DNA from: Lachnospiraceae bacterium
Lineage (GTDB): Bacteria; Bacillota; Clostridia; Lachnospirales; Lachnospiraceae
Assembly (NCBI GenBank): GCA_022793195.1
Contig: JAAWCJ010000024.1
Span: 62,001-126,000, forward strand
DNA: 64,000 nucleotides
Direction of reading: 5' to 3'
Shown here piece by piece: positions 25,008-33,250 of the stretch. Position 1 is the first letter of the stretch. Every line of letters begins with the position of its first letter. The notes under the pieces were generated by a model. The model was given only the letters and a program-made list of their open reading frames with translations. It did not search any database and had not been told where the DNA came from. Position numbers and translations under genes: made by a program.

Positions 25008-27206
25008 TCAACAGTAAAAATCCGCAAATTTTATCAGGAAATAAATAAAATCACCGCACATCAAAACTATGGCCGCTCCCACAGATACTCTCCGTACAAT
25101 TATCCGGGCCTTTTCTCCCCTCTCAGAAACTGCAACATTAAATTTTGTCCAGATATAGGCAAAAATCCCCAGAAGACACAAATAATATCTGCTCTGCAGC
25201 CCCCCAAGATAACCGCTCCTGAAAAAAAAGCCCCCGTATGCACTTTTAAACTGCAGAAGGAATACCGCCAGAATACTGGCGCATATCATCTGCATAAACC
25301 TTTTTTCATTTTTCTCTGCAAATATCCCTTTACAAAAAAGCAGCAGCGGAGCCAGCCACAGCAGTGTGGGAACCAGCCAAAAAACCATTTCTGACATTTT
25401 CGTTTTAGAAAAGATACCGAAAAAGCTGGAACACCATCCGCACCATGTGTATAAAAAATTGGAAAGGTAATAGAAAATGTACTCTCCCAAAGAAAATACC
25501 ATCCTCTGTTCAAAAGCTGTATACGCCCAGGATTGCCGATACCCTTCATAGTCCAGAATCTGGTAACTGGGTTGAATGGCCCCCACCTGCCTGTATACAA
25601 TGATAAAATATAGAATAACCAGCAGATACAGCGGCACAGTCGTCCAAAATGCCGGCTTGAAAATTTCTTTTGGCCTGCGCTTTGTAAAAAGCTCCCACGC
25701 CAGATAGCCCCATATGGCCAAAACAATCATGGCCCCGGCTGTCACTTTTCCAAGAATCATGGCTGTCACACCTAACGCGATTCCCCAGTATGTCTTCCAG
25801 TCCCTTTTCTCCTTTACAAAGCGGAGCATACCATTCACAGCCAAAGCTCCTCCCAGAAAAGTCAGTGTATCGTTATTGACACCTGCCCCGCTGTAACACA
25901 CCATTGGAATACATACCATAATTGTCCCGTATAAAAGATGCTGTACCGGATAACCCTTATCCAGCCATGTATACCCAGCGTAAAACCACAATGCAAGCGC
26001 CAGCAGCACCATCGCAATGGTCACTGCCCTCAACTTTGTATAATTGACAGAAATCTCTCCTGTCTCACCGACCTCCACACCGCCGGACAACCTCATGATA
26101 TGATAATACAAAGGAGGATGGCCTAAAAAGTTCGTATTTGAATTAAAGGTGAAAGTCCTCTCGCCCCCCTGGTATGCAATACCATTTCGTCCCCCAAGCA
26201 GCCTCATATCCTCAAATTGTGGAATAATCTTTCCACTGTCTTCCAGATAAGCAATATAAGCCACATGTGCCTCTTCATCCGGAGCCTGTCCCACATGGGC
26301 GGCATAATACCACATTTTGAATCCGGCAAATGCTAAAAGCAAAACATAGATAACACATATAATCCGCCTTTTCTCTATTCGGAGATGTCTGTGGAACACA
26401 GACAGGCCGACCAGGCTCCCGCAAAAAGCCCCACAAAAAATAATCAGCCATTTATACCCTGTATTCTGAAGGGCTACATTCTCTGACATACCGGTAGCAG
26501 ACAAATAATATTTATCCGGAAGCCCCCAGAAAACAAATACGACAAACAGCACACACAGAATCAGGATTCCACATATGATGCCTCCTGTCCTGGCCGCATG
26601 CTTCCCCTTCGTCTTCCAAAGCAGAAACAACACATAAAAAATACATACCAAGCATTGGAGAACCACCTTTATCAGCCAGTTATTCCTCACCGCTTTTGCA
26701 AACTGCCCTGTCAGCATATCATCGAAAACGACCGATGGATCCTTCCCCTGGTCCTGGATAGCATAGCTTCCATCCGGGCTTTCCACCCTGTTCCCGCTCA
26801 ATAAAACAGCATGCTCTTCCAGGTCTCCTGCCGTTATGTCCTTTAAAAGAATTTTTCCATTTTTAAATGCCTGAGAATATACCTTGATATTTGTAATCTT
26901 ATAAGCTGCCTCCCCGGCTCCCGGATCCAGCCGTATCCCTTTGCAATTAAAAAACTCAGGGTTAACGACAAACTCTGCCTTTTCTCCGGTGATGGCTGCA
27001 ATACTGCTGTTTTCCTGGACATATCCGTCCCCCATATTAAAAAAGAGCTGCGCCGTATCATTTTCGTAACTCTCCCCATACTCTATCACCACGCGCACAT
27101 TTACAGCCAATATCTGCGCGCACCAAATCACGATGCTTGCAAGCAAAACAAGCAGCGAAACTATTGTCTTCCAATTTTTGATTTTACTCCAGAACTTTGA
27201 AAACAT
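25008..27206 (-). CDS. DUF2142 polytopic membrane protein
   Basis: From the ATG at 27206 (AGGAG 6 nt upstream) the protein is 732 aa. After a first membrane segment there is an extracytoplasmic domain of ~150 residues, then about 11 membrane segments. The motif 'APDEEAHVAYIAYLEDSGKI' and 'FLGHPPLYYHIMRLSGG' are typical of DUF2142, a family with a GT-C-like layout common in O-antigen and teichoic acid loci. It probably transfers a polyprenyl-linked sugar outside the membrane; no member's activity is known to me. The longer open frame to 27287 overlaps the MBL gene and lacks an SD. Confidence 0.85.
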   Translation of the reverse strand: MFSKFWSKIKNWKTIVSLLVLLASIVIWCAQILAVNVRVVIEYGESYENDTAQLFFNMGDGYVQENSSIAAITGEKAEFVVNPEFFNCKGIRLDPGAGEAAYKITNIKVYSQAFKNGKILLKDITAGDLEEHAVLLSGNRVESPDGSYAIQDQGKDPSVVFDDMLTGQFAKAVRNNWLIKVVLQCLVCIFYVLFLLWKTKGKHAARTGGIICGILILCVLFVVFVFWGLPDKYYLSATGMSENVALQNTGYKWLIIFCGAFCGSLVGLSVFHRHLRIEKRRIICVIYVLLLAFAGFKMWYYAAHVGQAPDEEAHVAYIAYLEDSGKIIPQFEDMRLLGGRNGIAYQGGERTFTFNSNTNFLGHPPLYYHIMRLSGGVEVGETGEISVNYTKLRAVTIAMVLLALALWFYAGYTWLDKGYPVQHLLYGTIMVCIPMVCYSGAGVNNDTLTFLGGALAVNGMLRFVKEKRDWKTYWGIALGVTAMILGKVTAGAMIVLAIWGYLAWELFTKRRPKEIFKPAFWTTVPLYLLVILYFIIVYRQVGAIQPSYQILDYEGYRQSWAYTAFEQRMVFSLGEYIFYYLSNFLYTWCGWCSSFFGIFSKTKMSEMVFWLVPTLLWLAPLLLFCKGIFAEKNEKRFMQMICASILAVFLLQFKSAYGGFFFRSGYLGGLQSRYYLCLLGIFAYIWTKFNVAVSERGEKARIIVRRVSVGAAIVLMCGDFIYFLIKFADFYC

Positions 27207-27222
27207 CCCTGTCTCCTTACCG

Positions 27223-28143
27223 CTAATGTATGGTAATTGCATTGGGAGCCGTAGAAAAACTATAGACATCAGCACCCTTTTTCTCAAAATAATCCTTTAG
27301 AATATGTGCATCATAAGCGGCATCTGTCGTCTCAATCAATACATTCGGGGCATCCATGAACACACCTTTCGGTGACATGCAGTCATAAAATTCCAGAGTC
27401 GGCCCCCAGTTTCCATGATGTCCCGTCTGCACATAATCCACATTCAGTTCATCCATATGCCGTTCCATAATGAAACCTTCCATTTCATTTTCCACATCCG
27501 CACAAAACAGCATTTTTTCTTTTTCCCCGCTCAGAACAAACATCATGGATCCATTGTTGCACAAATTCACATCCAGTTCATCTGTATTATCATCCCAGGT
27601 ATGGAGCACTTTTGCGTGAAGCCCCAACAGGTCAAATTCATCATCTTCATAAACATATTTCAGATTTTCCATATTCTCCGTCAGTCTCAGAAATGTCTCA
27701 TATACATCAAAACGGTCATACTCCTGTGCCGTTTCCTGATATCGGTCATGATGCACCTCCACCGTATAAACCACATCTACCTGGATTTCGCCCGGTTCTG
27801 CCATGATGGCATTAAAAGCCCCTGCATGGTCTGGATGGGGGTGGGTCACCACCCACGCACTCACATGGTTTCCATGCTGTTTTATAATCTCCCGCAGAGC
27901 ATCGGCATCCACATCATAGCCACCGTCTATAATTGCCAGATTTTTATTTTTATCTTCAATCGTATAACACATCAACTGGTTTCCGTCAGGATTTCCATAT
28001 TGGGTAATCGTCCATCCCTCAGGCTTTTTTCCAGGCAGACCACAGCCTGAGATCACCAGCAACAGTAATCCTATCATTACGATTTTTCTGAATCTGATAT
28101 ATCTTCCCACGAATCCCAAAATTTTCTTTTTTTCTTTGCGCAT
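27223..28143 (-). CDS. MBL-fold metallo-hydrolase lipoprotein
   Basis: The 306-aa protein has a lipoprotein signal with lipobox 'LVISGCGL' (Cys near residue 34) and then a metallo-beta-lactamase fold of the ComEC/Rec2 type. The metal site 'VVTHPHPDHAGAF' (HxHxDH), 'MLFCADVENE' and 'VQTGHHGNWG' are all present, so it is likely an active metal hydrolase on the outer face of the membrane. Its substrate is unknown; a phosphodiester in a teichoic-like polymer or lipid carrier is possible. It lies 8 nt after the kinase-like gene and 17 nt before DUF2142, firmly inside the polysaccharide operon, an unusual place for this family. Confidence 0.86.
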   Translation of the reverse strand: MRKEKKKILGFVGRYIRFRKIVMIGLLLLVISGCGLPGKKPEGWTITQYGNPDGNQLMCYTIEDKNKNLAIIDGGYDVDADALREIIKQHGNHVSAWVVTHPHPDHAGAFNAIMAEPGEIQVDVVYTVEVHHDRYQETAQEYDRFDVYETFLRLTENMENLKYVYEDDEFDLLGLHAKVLHTWDDNTDELDVNLCNNGSMMFVLSGEKEKMLFCADVENEMEGFIMERHMDELNVDYVQTGHHGNWGPTLEFYDCMSPKGVFMDAPNVLIETTDAAYDAHILKDYFEKKGADVYSFSTAPNAITIH

Positions 28144-28151
28144 ATTTTATT

Positions 28152-29504
28152 TTACCTTTGTTGGCCTTTAAAAATCCTTTTTATCCTGGAATACACACGC
28201 CATAGAAATTTCCTGTGAAGCTCCTCAATATACCCGGACATCTCTCTGCACTGCCGCCCGATTTCCATATTTTCCGCTTCTCTCTCTTCACACTGTTTCT
28301 GTAGTTCCTCTATTTTTTCAGCCAAAGTCATTAATTCTTCTGACCTGGTTCCCCGTAATGTCACAACGGAAAAATACACGGTCACTTCTTTAATACCCTT
28401 CACATTATTCAACAAAAACTGGGCATCTTCTTCCCAGAAAACATAAGCCCCTTCTGACAGCTTATACCCATTCGTTTCATCCGGCCACAGTTTCGCCCCG
28501 TCACCCGAAATCATCAGTCCTTTTATGATGACTTCTGAGGAAGCCGGGTCAATCCGCAGTTTGGTCGTACCTTCCGGAAGACAGATTTTCGCCGTAATAA
28601 TTCCATCCATATAACTATAAGTAAACTTCAAGGAATGTTCTTCGCTGTAACCACTGCCGTCATCCATATAAAACTGTACGAAATCTGTCTTTGTATCCAG
28701 GATTCCCTCTTTCGCATCCAGACAATGTTTCAACATAAGCGCTTTCAGTTGAGGCATGGTACTTTTTTCCCCGGCCACATATGCCTGGAAACTGCGCTCC
28801 ATGGCTTCATACACTGCCTGTTCCTCATCTGATATTCCCAAAAGCTTAAAAACGTGGAAATCCAGCAGTTCCTTTCTTTTTGTGCTACTGTACAGATAAT
28901 AGTGGATTGCCCTGTAAATAATAAAATTAATGGGTACGGGAAAATCAAATATCCATTCGTAGTCAATAATAACCCATCTGTCTTTTCGCTCCCGGGAAGG
29001 AGATTCCAACGAACCATACGAATGTCCAAACGGTATAATATTGCCAAACACCAAATCAATATTGGAAATTTTAAGAGAATCACAGTTGGAGAATTCGGTT
29101 TCTTTGCCAAATACTGCATCAAACTCTTCCGTATAACGAAAAGGTATGTTGTCAGGGAGGCTATACAGGATATCCCTGTACTTTTTCATCTCTTCAACAA
29201 TCTCTACATAACGTCCCTCCGAATACAGGCTGTCCAGATACTGCTCGAGAGTCTCTCCTTCCACAAATTCCAGCTTCACACCGCTTTCTGTTTTTTCACA
29301 CAGATTCGGCTCGAGAATCCCTCCGTCAAAACTTTCTTTCATCTGGAGATAATGAAGATAAATTTTATCTACATGCTCTTTTGCCGCCTCGTTCCATTGG
29401 GTCTTCCACACGGAACGTGTCCCATCCGGCTCCATTTGAATCATTGTCTTGATCTTAAATCTTTCTGCCCTGTCATTGGAATATTTACAATAAATCGGAT
29501 TCAC
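28152..29504 (-). CDS. APH/kinase-like protein with C-terminal coiled coil
   Basis: The 450-aa protein has no signal peptide. Residues ~130-240 contain 'ISNIDLVFGNIIPFG' and 'DRWVIIDYEWIFDFP', which line up with the catalytic loop (D-x4-N) and the metal-binding Asp of aminoglycoside-phosphotransferase-like kinases. A beta-rich stretch (~280-380) follows, then a heptad-rich coiled coil (~385-435) and a very basic tail ('LWRVYSRIKRIFKGQQR') suited to membrane binding. It overlaps the methyltransferase gene by 4 nt (ATGA). Methyltransferase, kinase and coiled coil next to Wzm/Wzt match the parts of the E. coli O9a chain terminator WbdD. The substrate is inferred to be the non-reducing end of the polymer. 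Confidence 0.7.
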   Translation of the reverse strand: MNPIYCKYSNDRAERFKIKTMIQMEPDGTRSVWKTQWNEAAKEHVDKIYLHYLQMKESFDGGILEPNLCEKTESGVKLEFVEGETLEQYLDSLYSEGRYVEIVEEMKKYRDILYSLPDNIPFRYTEEFDAVFGKETEFSNCDSLKISNIDLVFGNIIPFGHSYGSLESPSRERKDRWVIIDYEWIFDFPVPINFIIYRAIHYYLYSSTKRKELLDFHVFKLLGISDEEQAVYEAMERSFQAYVAGEKSTMPQLKALMLKHCLDAKEGILDTKTDFVQFYMDDGSGYSEEHSLKFTYSYMDGIITAKICLPEGTTKLRIDPASSEVIIKGLMISGDGAKLWPDETNGYKLSEGAYVFWEEDAQFLLNNVKGIKEVTVYFSVVTLRGTRSEELMTLAEKIEELQKQCEEREAENMEIGRQCREMSGYIEELHRKFLWRVYSRIKRIFKGQQR

Positions 29505-30424
29505 TGGTCAGTCCCCTCTTTCACAACAATGAAAAAAGAATTGGAAAACTCCGGAAACTTATTTTCCTCAATAATGGTGTCAAAAACCTTTGATTCATCA
29601 AAGGTCACCAACCTGCTGGCATCAAAATTGTTAAAATTATTGTTCAGTTCCCCAATCCGCGGCAAATAATCATCCGAGTAAATACTCAGTGGAAATTTAT
29701 AATCCGGATACGGATAATAAAATTTTTCTATGGTACATCCGCTTCTCTTTACCACCCGTTCCAGACCCTCTTTTGTAAAAGTCCTGACATTCCTTATATT
29801 CCAATACCCCTCAAGCCCTTCATAAAGGGTCTGCCTATGGTCTTCCACGCAGCCGGCCCAGTATTTTAAGCCAAACTGATTCTCTATGGCTATCAAAATT
29901 TTCCCGTCCGGCTTCAAATGCTGTTTCAGGGAAATCAAAAAATCCTCATAAGGATTTTCCGTCCCCATATATCCGGCCGCATATTCAAACACACCAATCA
30001 AAGTAATAATGTCATATTTCTCTTCAAGGCTCGCCGAAATATCTTTATAATTTCCCAGTTTGATTTCAATATTGTCCTTTTCCTGATGACGGTATGCATT
30101 AACTAAAGAACGTTTGCGTGAAAGTTCAACACAAGTAACTTTCCCATATTTTTCTGCCAGTTTTCCCGTAACGGCCCCGCAACCGGCCCCCACTTCAAGT
30201 ACGGAAGCTCCCTTATCATTTTCCATCCAATCCACAATATTTCCTCTGTTTTCAGACAAATGATAGAGAACTGCCCAGTCTTTTTTCTCCTTGATAATCT
30301 GTTCATATTCTGAAGCCGGATGAGCTTTTACAATCTCCAAAAGCATATCCTCGCCGCCGTCGGCATACAAATCCCTGCCGGAATAGAATTCGTCTTCTAT
30401 TCTCACTTTACCAATCATTTCCAT
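29501..30424 (-). CDS. Class I SAM-dependent methyltransferase
   Basis: The 307-aa protein has the SAM-binding motif I 'GASVLEVGAGCGAVTGKLA' followed by 'KVTCVELSRKR' and 'YDIITLIGVFEYAAGY'. AAGGAG lies 7 nt before the ATG. The C-terminal third ('YYPYPDYKFPLSIYSDDYLP') is also found in methyltransferases of surface-polysaccharide loci. It starts 11 nt after the Wzt gene ends and overlaps the kinase-like gene by 4 nt, so these two are translationally coupled. A role in methylating the growing polysaccharide, possibly to stop elongation, is inferred from context. Confidence 0.85.
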   Translation of the reverse strand: MEMIGKVRIEDEFYSGRDLYADGGEDMLLEIVKAHPASEYEQIIKEKKDWAVLYHLSENRGNIVDWMENDKGASVLEVGAGCGAVTGKLAEKYGKVTCVELSRKRSLVNAYRHQEKDNIEIKLGNYKDISASLEEKYDIITLIGVFEYAAGYMGTENPYEDFLISLKQHLKPDGKILIAIENQFGLKYWAGCVEDHRQTLYEGLEGYWNIRNVRTFTKEGLERVVKRSGCTIEKFYYPYPDYKFPLSIYSDDYLPRIGELNNNFNNFDASRLVTFDESKVFDTIIEENKFPEFSNSFFIVVKEGTDQ

Positions 30425-30435
30425 GTTCCCGCTCC

Positions 30436-31698
30436 TTAAAGCACCTCGATTTCCGAGTTCATGTCATAATATCCCACAGAATTTTTATCGGATATTACCG
30501 TAATATTGCAGGCGTCATATAAGCGGTGATAGACCTGGAACTCATCTCCTTTATAGCCGGTGCACCCCAATGACAAAAGATACTCTCCGCCCTGCAGATC
30601 CATCTTCTGAGTAAAGGAAACCGTTTTACTGCTCCCGGCTACCGTGTGATCTACATAGACATGCTCAAACATTGTGTTGGTTCCGGTAATCTCTGTTCCT
30701 TTTAAATCCTTAATGGTAAATGCGAAAATCGGATTCACAATATCATTTTGAAAAGCCACCTTAAACTTTACTGTAAATTTCTCCCCTTTGGATACGCTGT
30801 TGGTGACAATTCCTGCTGAATCCAAGACTGCATAATCCACAATATGTGCCTCGCCGTTCCCATACTCAAGGCAGTTCGGATTATTATTAAGGTTCTCTTT
30901 CCACTCTGCTGTCTCTGCCCGGGCTGCTTTATCTTCCACATTTGCCGGATGTTCTCCCAACTGATGCACCAAAAGCCTTTTATAGGCATCAATCACCGGT
31001 TTGGGAGGTCCCTCCATTACCTTTGTCCCTTTATTCAGCAATATTACCCTGTCACAATATTTGGAAATACTACCCAAATCATGACTTACAAAAAGAATTG
31101 TCCGCCCCTGCTCTTTGAATTCTTCAAATTTTTTATAACATTTTGCCTGAAAAAATACATCACCCACGGATAATGCCTCATCCACAATCAAAATCTCCGG
31201 ATCAATATTGATTGCCACCGCAAATGCCAGCCGTACAAACATACCGCTGGAATATGTTTTTACCGGCTGATGGACGAAATCTCCTATATCAGCAAATTTA
31301 AGTATATCTTCCAGCCTTGCATCGATTTCTTCCCGTTTAAAGCCAGTCATTGTACCATTCAGATACACATTTTCCAGCCCGGTATATTCCATATTAAAAC
31401 CGGCTCCAAGCTCCAAAAGGGCTGAAATTCTTCCTTCGATCTCCACATTTCCGCCGGTTGGATTTAAAATTCCGGTAATTACTTTCAGCATCGTGGATTT
31501 TCCTGAGCCGTTTGTGCCGATCAGCCCTACAGTCTCTCCCTTTTCCACACGAAAGGAGACACCGTTTAGAGCATAATGCTCCACGTATTTTTTCTGTTTC
31601 GATAAGCCGAGAGCTTCTTTTAAACGGTCACTTGGCTTACTGTATAATTTATACATCTTGCTGATATTATTTACGCCAATCGCTGTTTCACCCATCAT
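30436..31698 (-). CDS. wzt: Polysaccharide ABC exporter ATPase with carbohydrate-binding C-terminal domain (Wzt)
   Basis: Residues ~1-245 form an ABC ATPase: Walker A 'GLIGTNGSGKSTML', signature 'YSSGMFVRLAFAVAI', Walker B 'PEILIVDEALSVGD' and switch 'ILFVSHD'. Residues ~270-420 form a beta-sandwich with 'AHIVDYAVLDSAGIVTNSV' and 'GGEYLLSLGC', typical of the Wzt C-terminal domain that recognises the finished end of the glycan in ABC-dependent O-antigen export. This domain is absent from plain TagH-type ATPases, so substrate recognition before export is likely. GGAG lies 5 nt before the first ATG. The permease gene ends 11 nt upstream. Confidence 0.94.
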   Translation of the reverse strand: MMGETAIGVNNISKMYKLYSKPSDRLKEALGLSKQKKYVEHYALNGVSFRVEKGETVGLIGTNGSGKSTMLKVITGILNPTGGNVEIEGRISALLELGAGFNMEYTGLENVYLNGTMTGFKREEIDARLEDILKFADIGDFVHQPVKTYSSGMFVRLAFAVAINIDPEILIVDEALSVGDVFFQAKCYKKFEEFKEQGRTILFVSHDLGSISKYCDRVILLNKGTKVMEGPPKPVIDAYKRLLVHQLGEHPANVEDKAARAETAEWKENLNNNPNCLEYGNGEAHIVDYAVLDSAGIVTNSVSKGEKFTVKFKVAFQNDIVNPIFAFTIKDLKGTEITGTNTMFEHVYVDHTVAGSSKTVSFTQKMDLQGGEYLLSLGCTGYKGDEFQVYHRLYDACNITVISDKNSVGYYDMNSEIEVL

Positions 31699-31708
31699 TC
31701 ACACTCCA

Positions 31709-32539
31709 TCACAAAACATCCGCAAAATGCACCTTCAGGCGCTTAAAAATCACGGTTCCTATCCCGAACATGGATAATGTCAATACCCAGAAATAGATTG
31801 TCAGTCTCGGCTGCTGCCAGAAATTCACTTTATAGATGAAAACATTCCGGTAACCGGCCGTAATATAATACATGGGGTTAAGCTTAAAAATATTTTTGAT
31901 TAACGGCGATATTTCCATAGCCTCCAGGTCCCACATGATGGGAGTCATCCAGATCCCCACCTGAAGAATAATGCCGACAATCTGCGTTAAGTCTTTAAAA
32001 AATACAACAATAGCCGATGTTGCATAGGACATCCCCAACACCAGCATAAAAGCGCAAAAGGAATAATAAATCAGCTGCAGATAATAAATATCCGGGAATT
32101 TCCCATAACAGCAATAAATAATAACTGCCAAAGCTAAAAATGCCACATGGACAAACAGCGCTGAAATTATTTTAACAATCGGAAGAATACTGACCTTAAA
32201 TACCACTTTTTTCACAAGATACGCGTACTCATTCAATGTATTAGTACCGGCTCCCCATGCATCGGAGAAAAAAAACCAGGGCACAATACCGGCAATCAGC
32301 CAGAGGACAAAAGGAACCTCCACATTGGAAGACAACGATATATCATGGGCCTTCAAGCCCTTTTGAAAAACAAACCAATAGACCAATACTGTCACTATCG
32401 GCTGTATAAATGCCCAGATTGTTCCAAAATAAGAGCCCGCATATTTTGTCTTGAAATCATTTTTGGCCAGAGACCAGATCAGTTTTCTATTTTCAAAAAC
32501 TTCTCTGGACAAAGAAAAAACTTTTTTTAATTTTGACAT
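31709..32539 (-). CDS. wzm: Polysaccharide ABC exporter permease (Wzm)
   Basis: The 276-aa ABC-2 permease has six membrane segments and the N-terminal amphipathic stretch 'LIWSLAKNDFKTKYAGSYFG' found in O-antigen and teichoic acid exporters (Wzm/TagG/RfbA). The segment 'GTIWAFIQPIVTVLVYWFVF' is a family hallmark. The ATG at 32539 is preferred over a TTG three bases before it; GAGGTGAG lies upstream. It starts 3 nt after rfbC and pairs with the downstream ATPase. Together they export an undecaprenyl-linked polymer that is completed in the cytoplasm. Confidence 0.94.
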   Translation of the reverse strand: MSKLKKVFSLSREVFENRKLIWSLAKNDFKTKYAGSYFGTIWAFIQPIVTVLVYWFVFQKGLKAHDISLSSNVEVPFVLWLIAGIVPWFFFSDAWGAGTNTLNEYAYLVKKVVFKVSILPIVKIISALFVHVAFLALAVIIYCCYGKFPDIYYLQLIYYSFCAFMLVLGMSYATSAIVVFFKDLTQIVGIILQVGIWMTPIMWDLEAMEISPLIKNIFKLNPMYYITAGYRNVFIYKVNFWQQPRLTIYFWVLTLSMFGIGTVIFKRLKVHFADVL

Positions 32540-32542
32540 CAA

Positions 32543-33115
32543 TTACTCACCTCTGACAGCCCCATGCTCCGCAATCCCGCCCCACTTCTGATCCTTTTCA
32601 GAAATGATGAGATCCTTCTTCTCCATCCCTTCCGGCATCGGCCATTCCACGCCGATCTCTGGGTCATCCCACTTGAGTCCGCCTTCGTCATTGGGATGGT
32701 AAAAATCCGTACACTTATAGGCAAATTCTGCCATATCCGACAAAACCACAAAACCATGTGCAAAATTCTTAGGAATAAAAAACTGCTTTTTATTCTCCGC
32801 CGACAGGATCACACCATGCCATTTTCCATAAGTGGAGGAACCCGGCCGCAAATCCACAGCCACATCGAACACTTCGCCACTTACCACTCTCACCAGCTTA
32901 TCCTGGGGGAAATTGATCTGAAAATGAAGTCCCCGCAACACACCCTTTCTGGAACTGGACTGGTTATCCTGTACAAATTCCATCTCGATTCCGGCTTCCT
33001 TATAATCGTTATAATTATAAGTTTCCATAAAGTATCCCCGCTCATCGCCAAATACTGCAGGTGTGATGATCTTCAGTCCTTCGATTTCACATGTTTCAAC
33101 AGTAATTTTTCCCAT
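32543..33115 (-). CDS. rfbC: dTDP-4-dehydrorhamnose 3,5-epimerase
   Basis: The 190-aa cupin-fold enzyme converts dTDP-4-keto-6-deoxyglucose to the L-rhamnose-configured intermediate. 'GVLRGLHFQINFPQDKLVRV' contains the active-site His region, with 'FFIPKNFAHGFVVLSD' and 'KCTDFYHPNDEGG' further on. Length is normal. AAGGA lies 9 nt before the ATG. The partner genes rfbA, rfbB and rfbD are not in this window, so the rest of the rhamnose pathway must be elsewhere or the enzyme serves another deoxysugar. It is separated by 135 nt from the upstream RgpF-like gene; that gap holds no evident promoter or terminator. Confidence 0.93.
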   Translation of the reverse strand: MGKITVETCEIEGLKIITPAVFGDERGYFMETYNYNDYKEAGIEMEFVQDNQSSSRKGVLRGLHFQINFPQDKLVRVVSGEVFDVAVDLRPGSSTYGKWHGVILSAENKKQFFIPKNFAHGFVVLSDMAEFAYKCTDFYHPNDEGGLKWDDPEIGVEWPMPEGMEKKDLIISEKDQKWGGIAEHGAVRGE

Positions 33116-33250
33116 TCTATAACATCCTTCCCAATCATTTTTACAAATTTTTTCTCATAAAGTTTTCACTGCCAAGCAGTATATCACAGGAATCAACATT
33201 CGTCCATGCCCCTTATGGCTATTTCTTTTCCAGAAGTCTGACGCCGGCTT

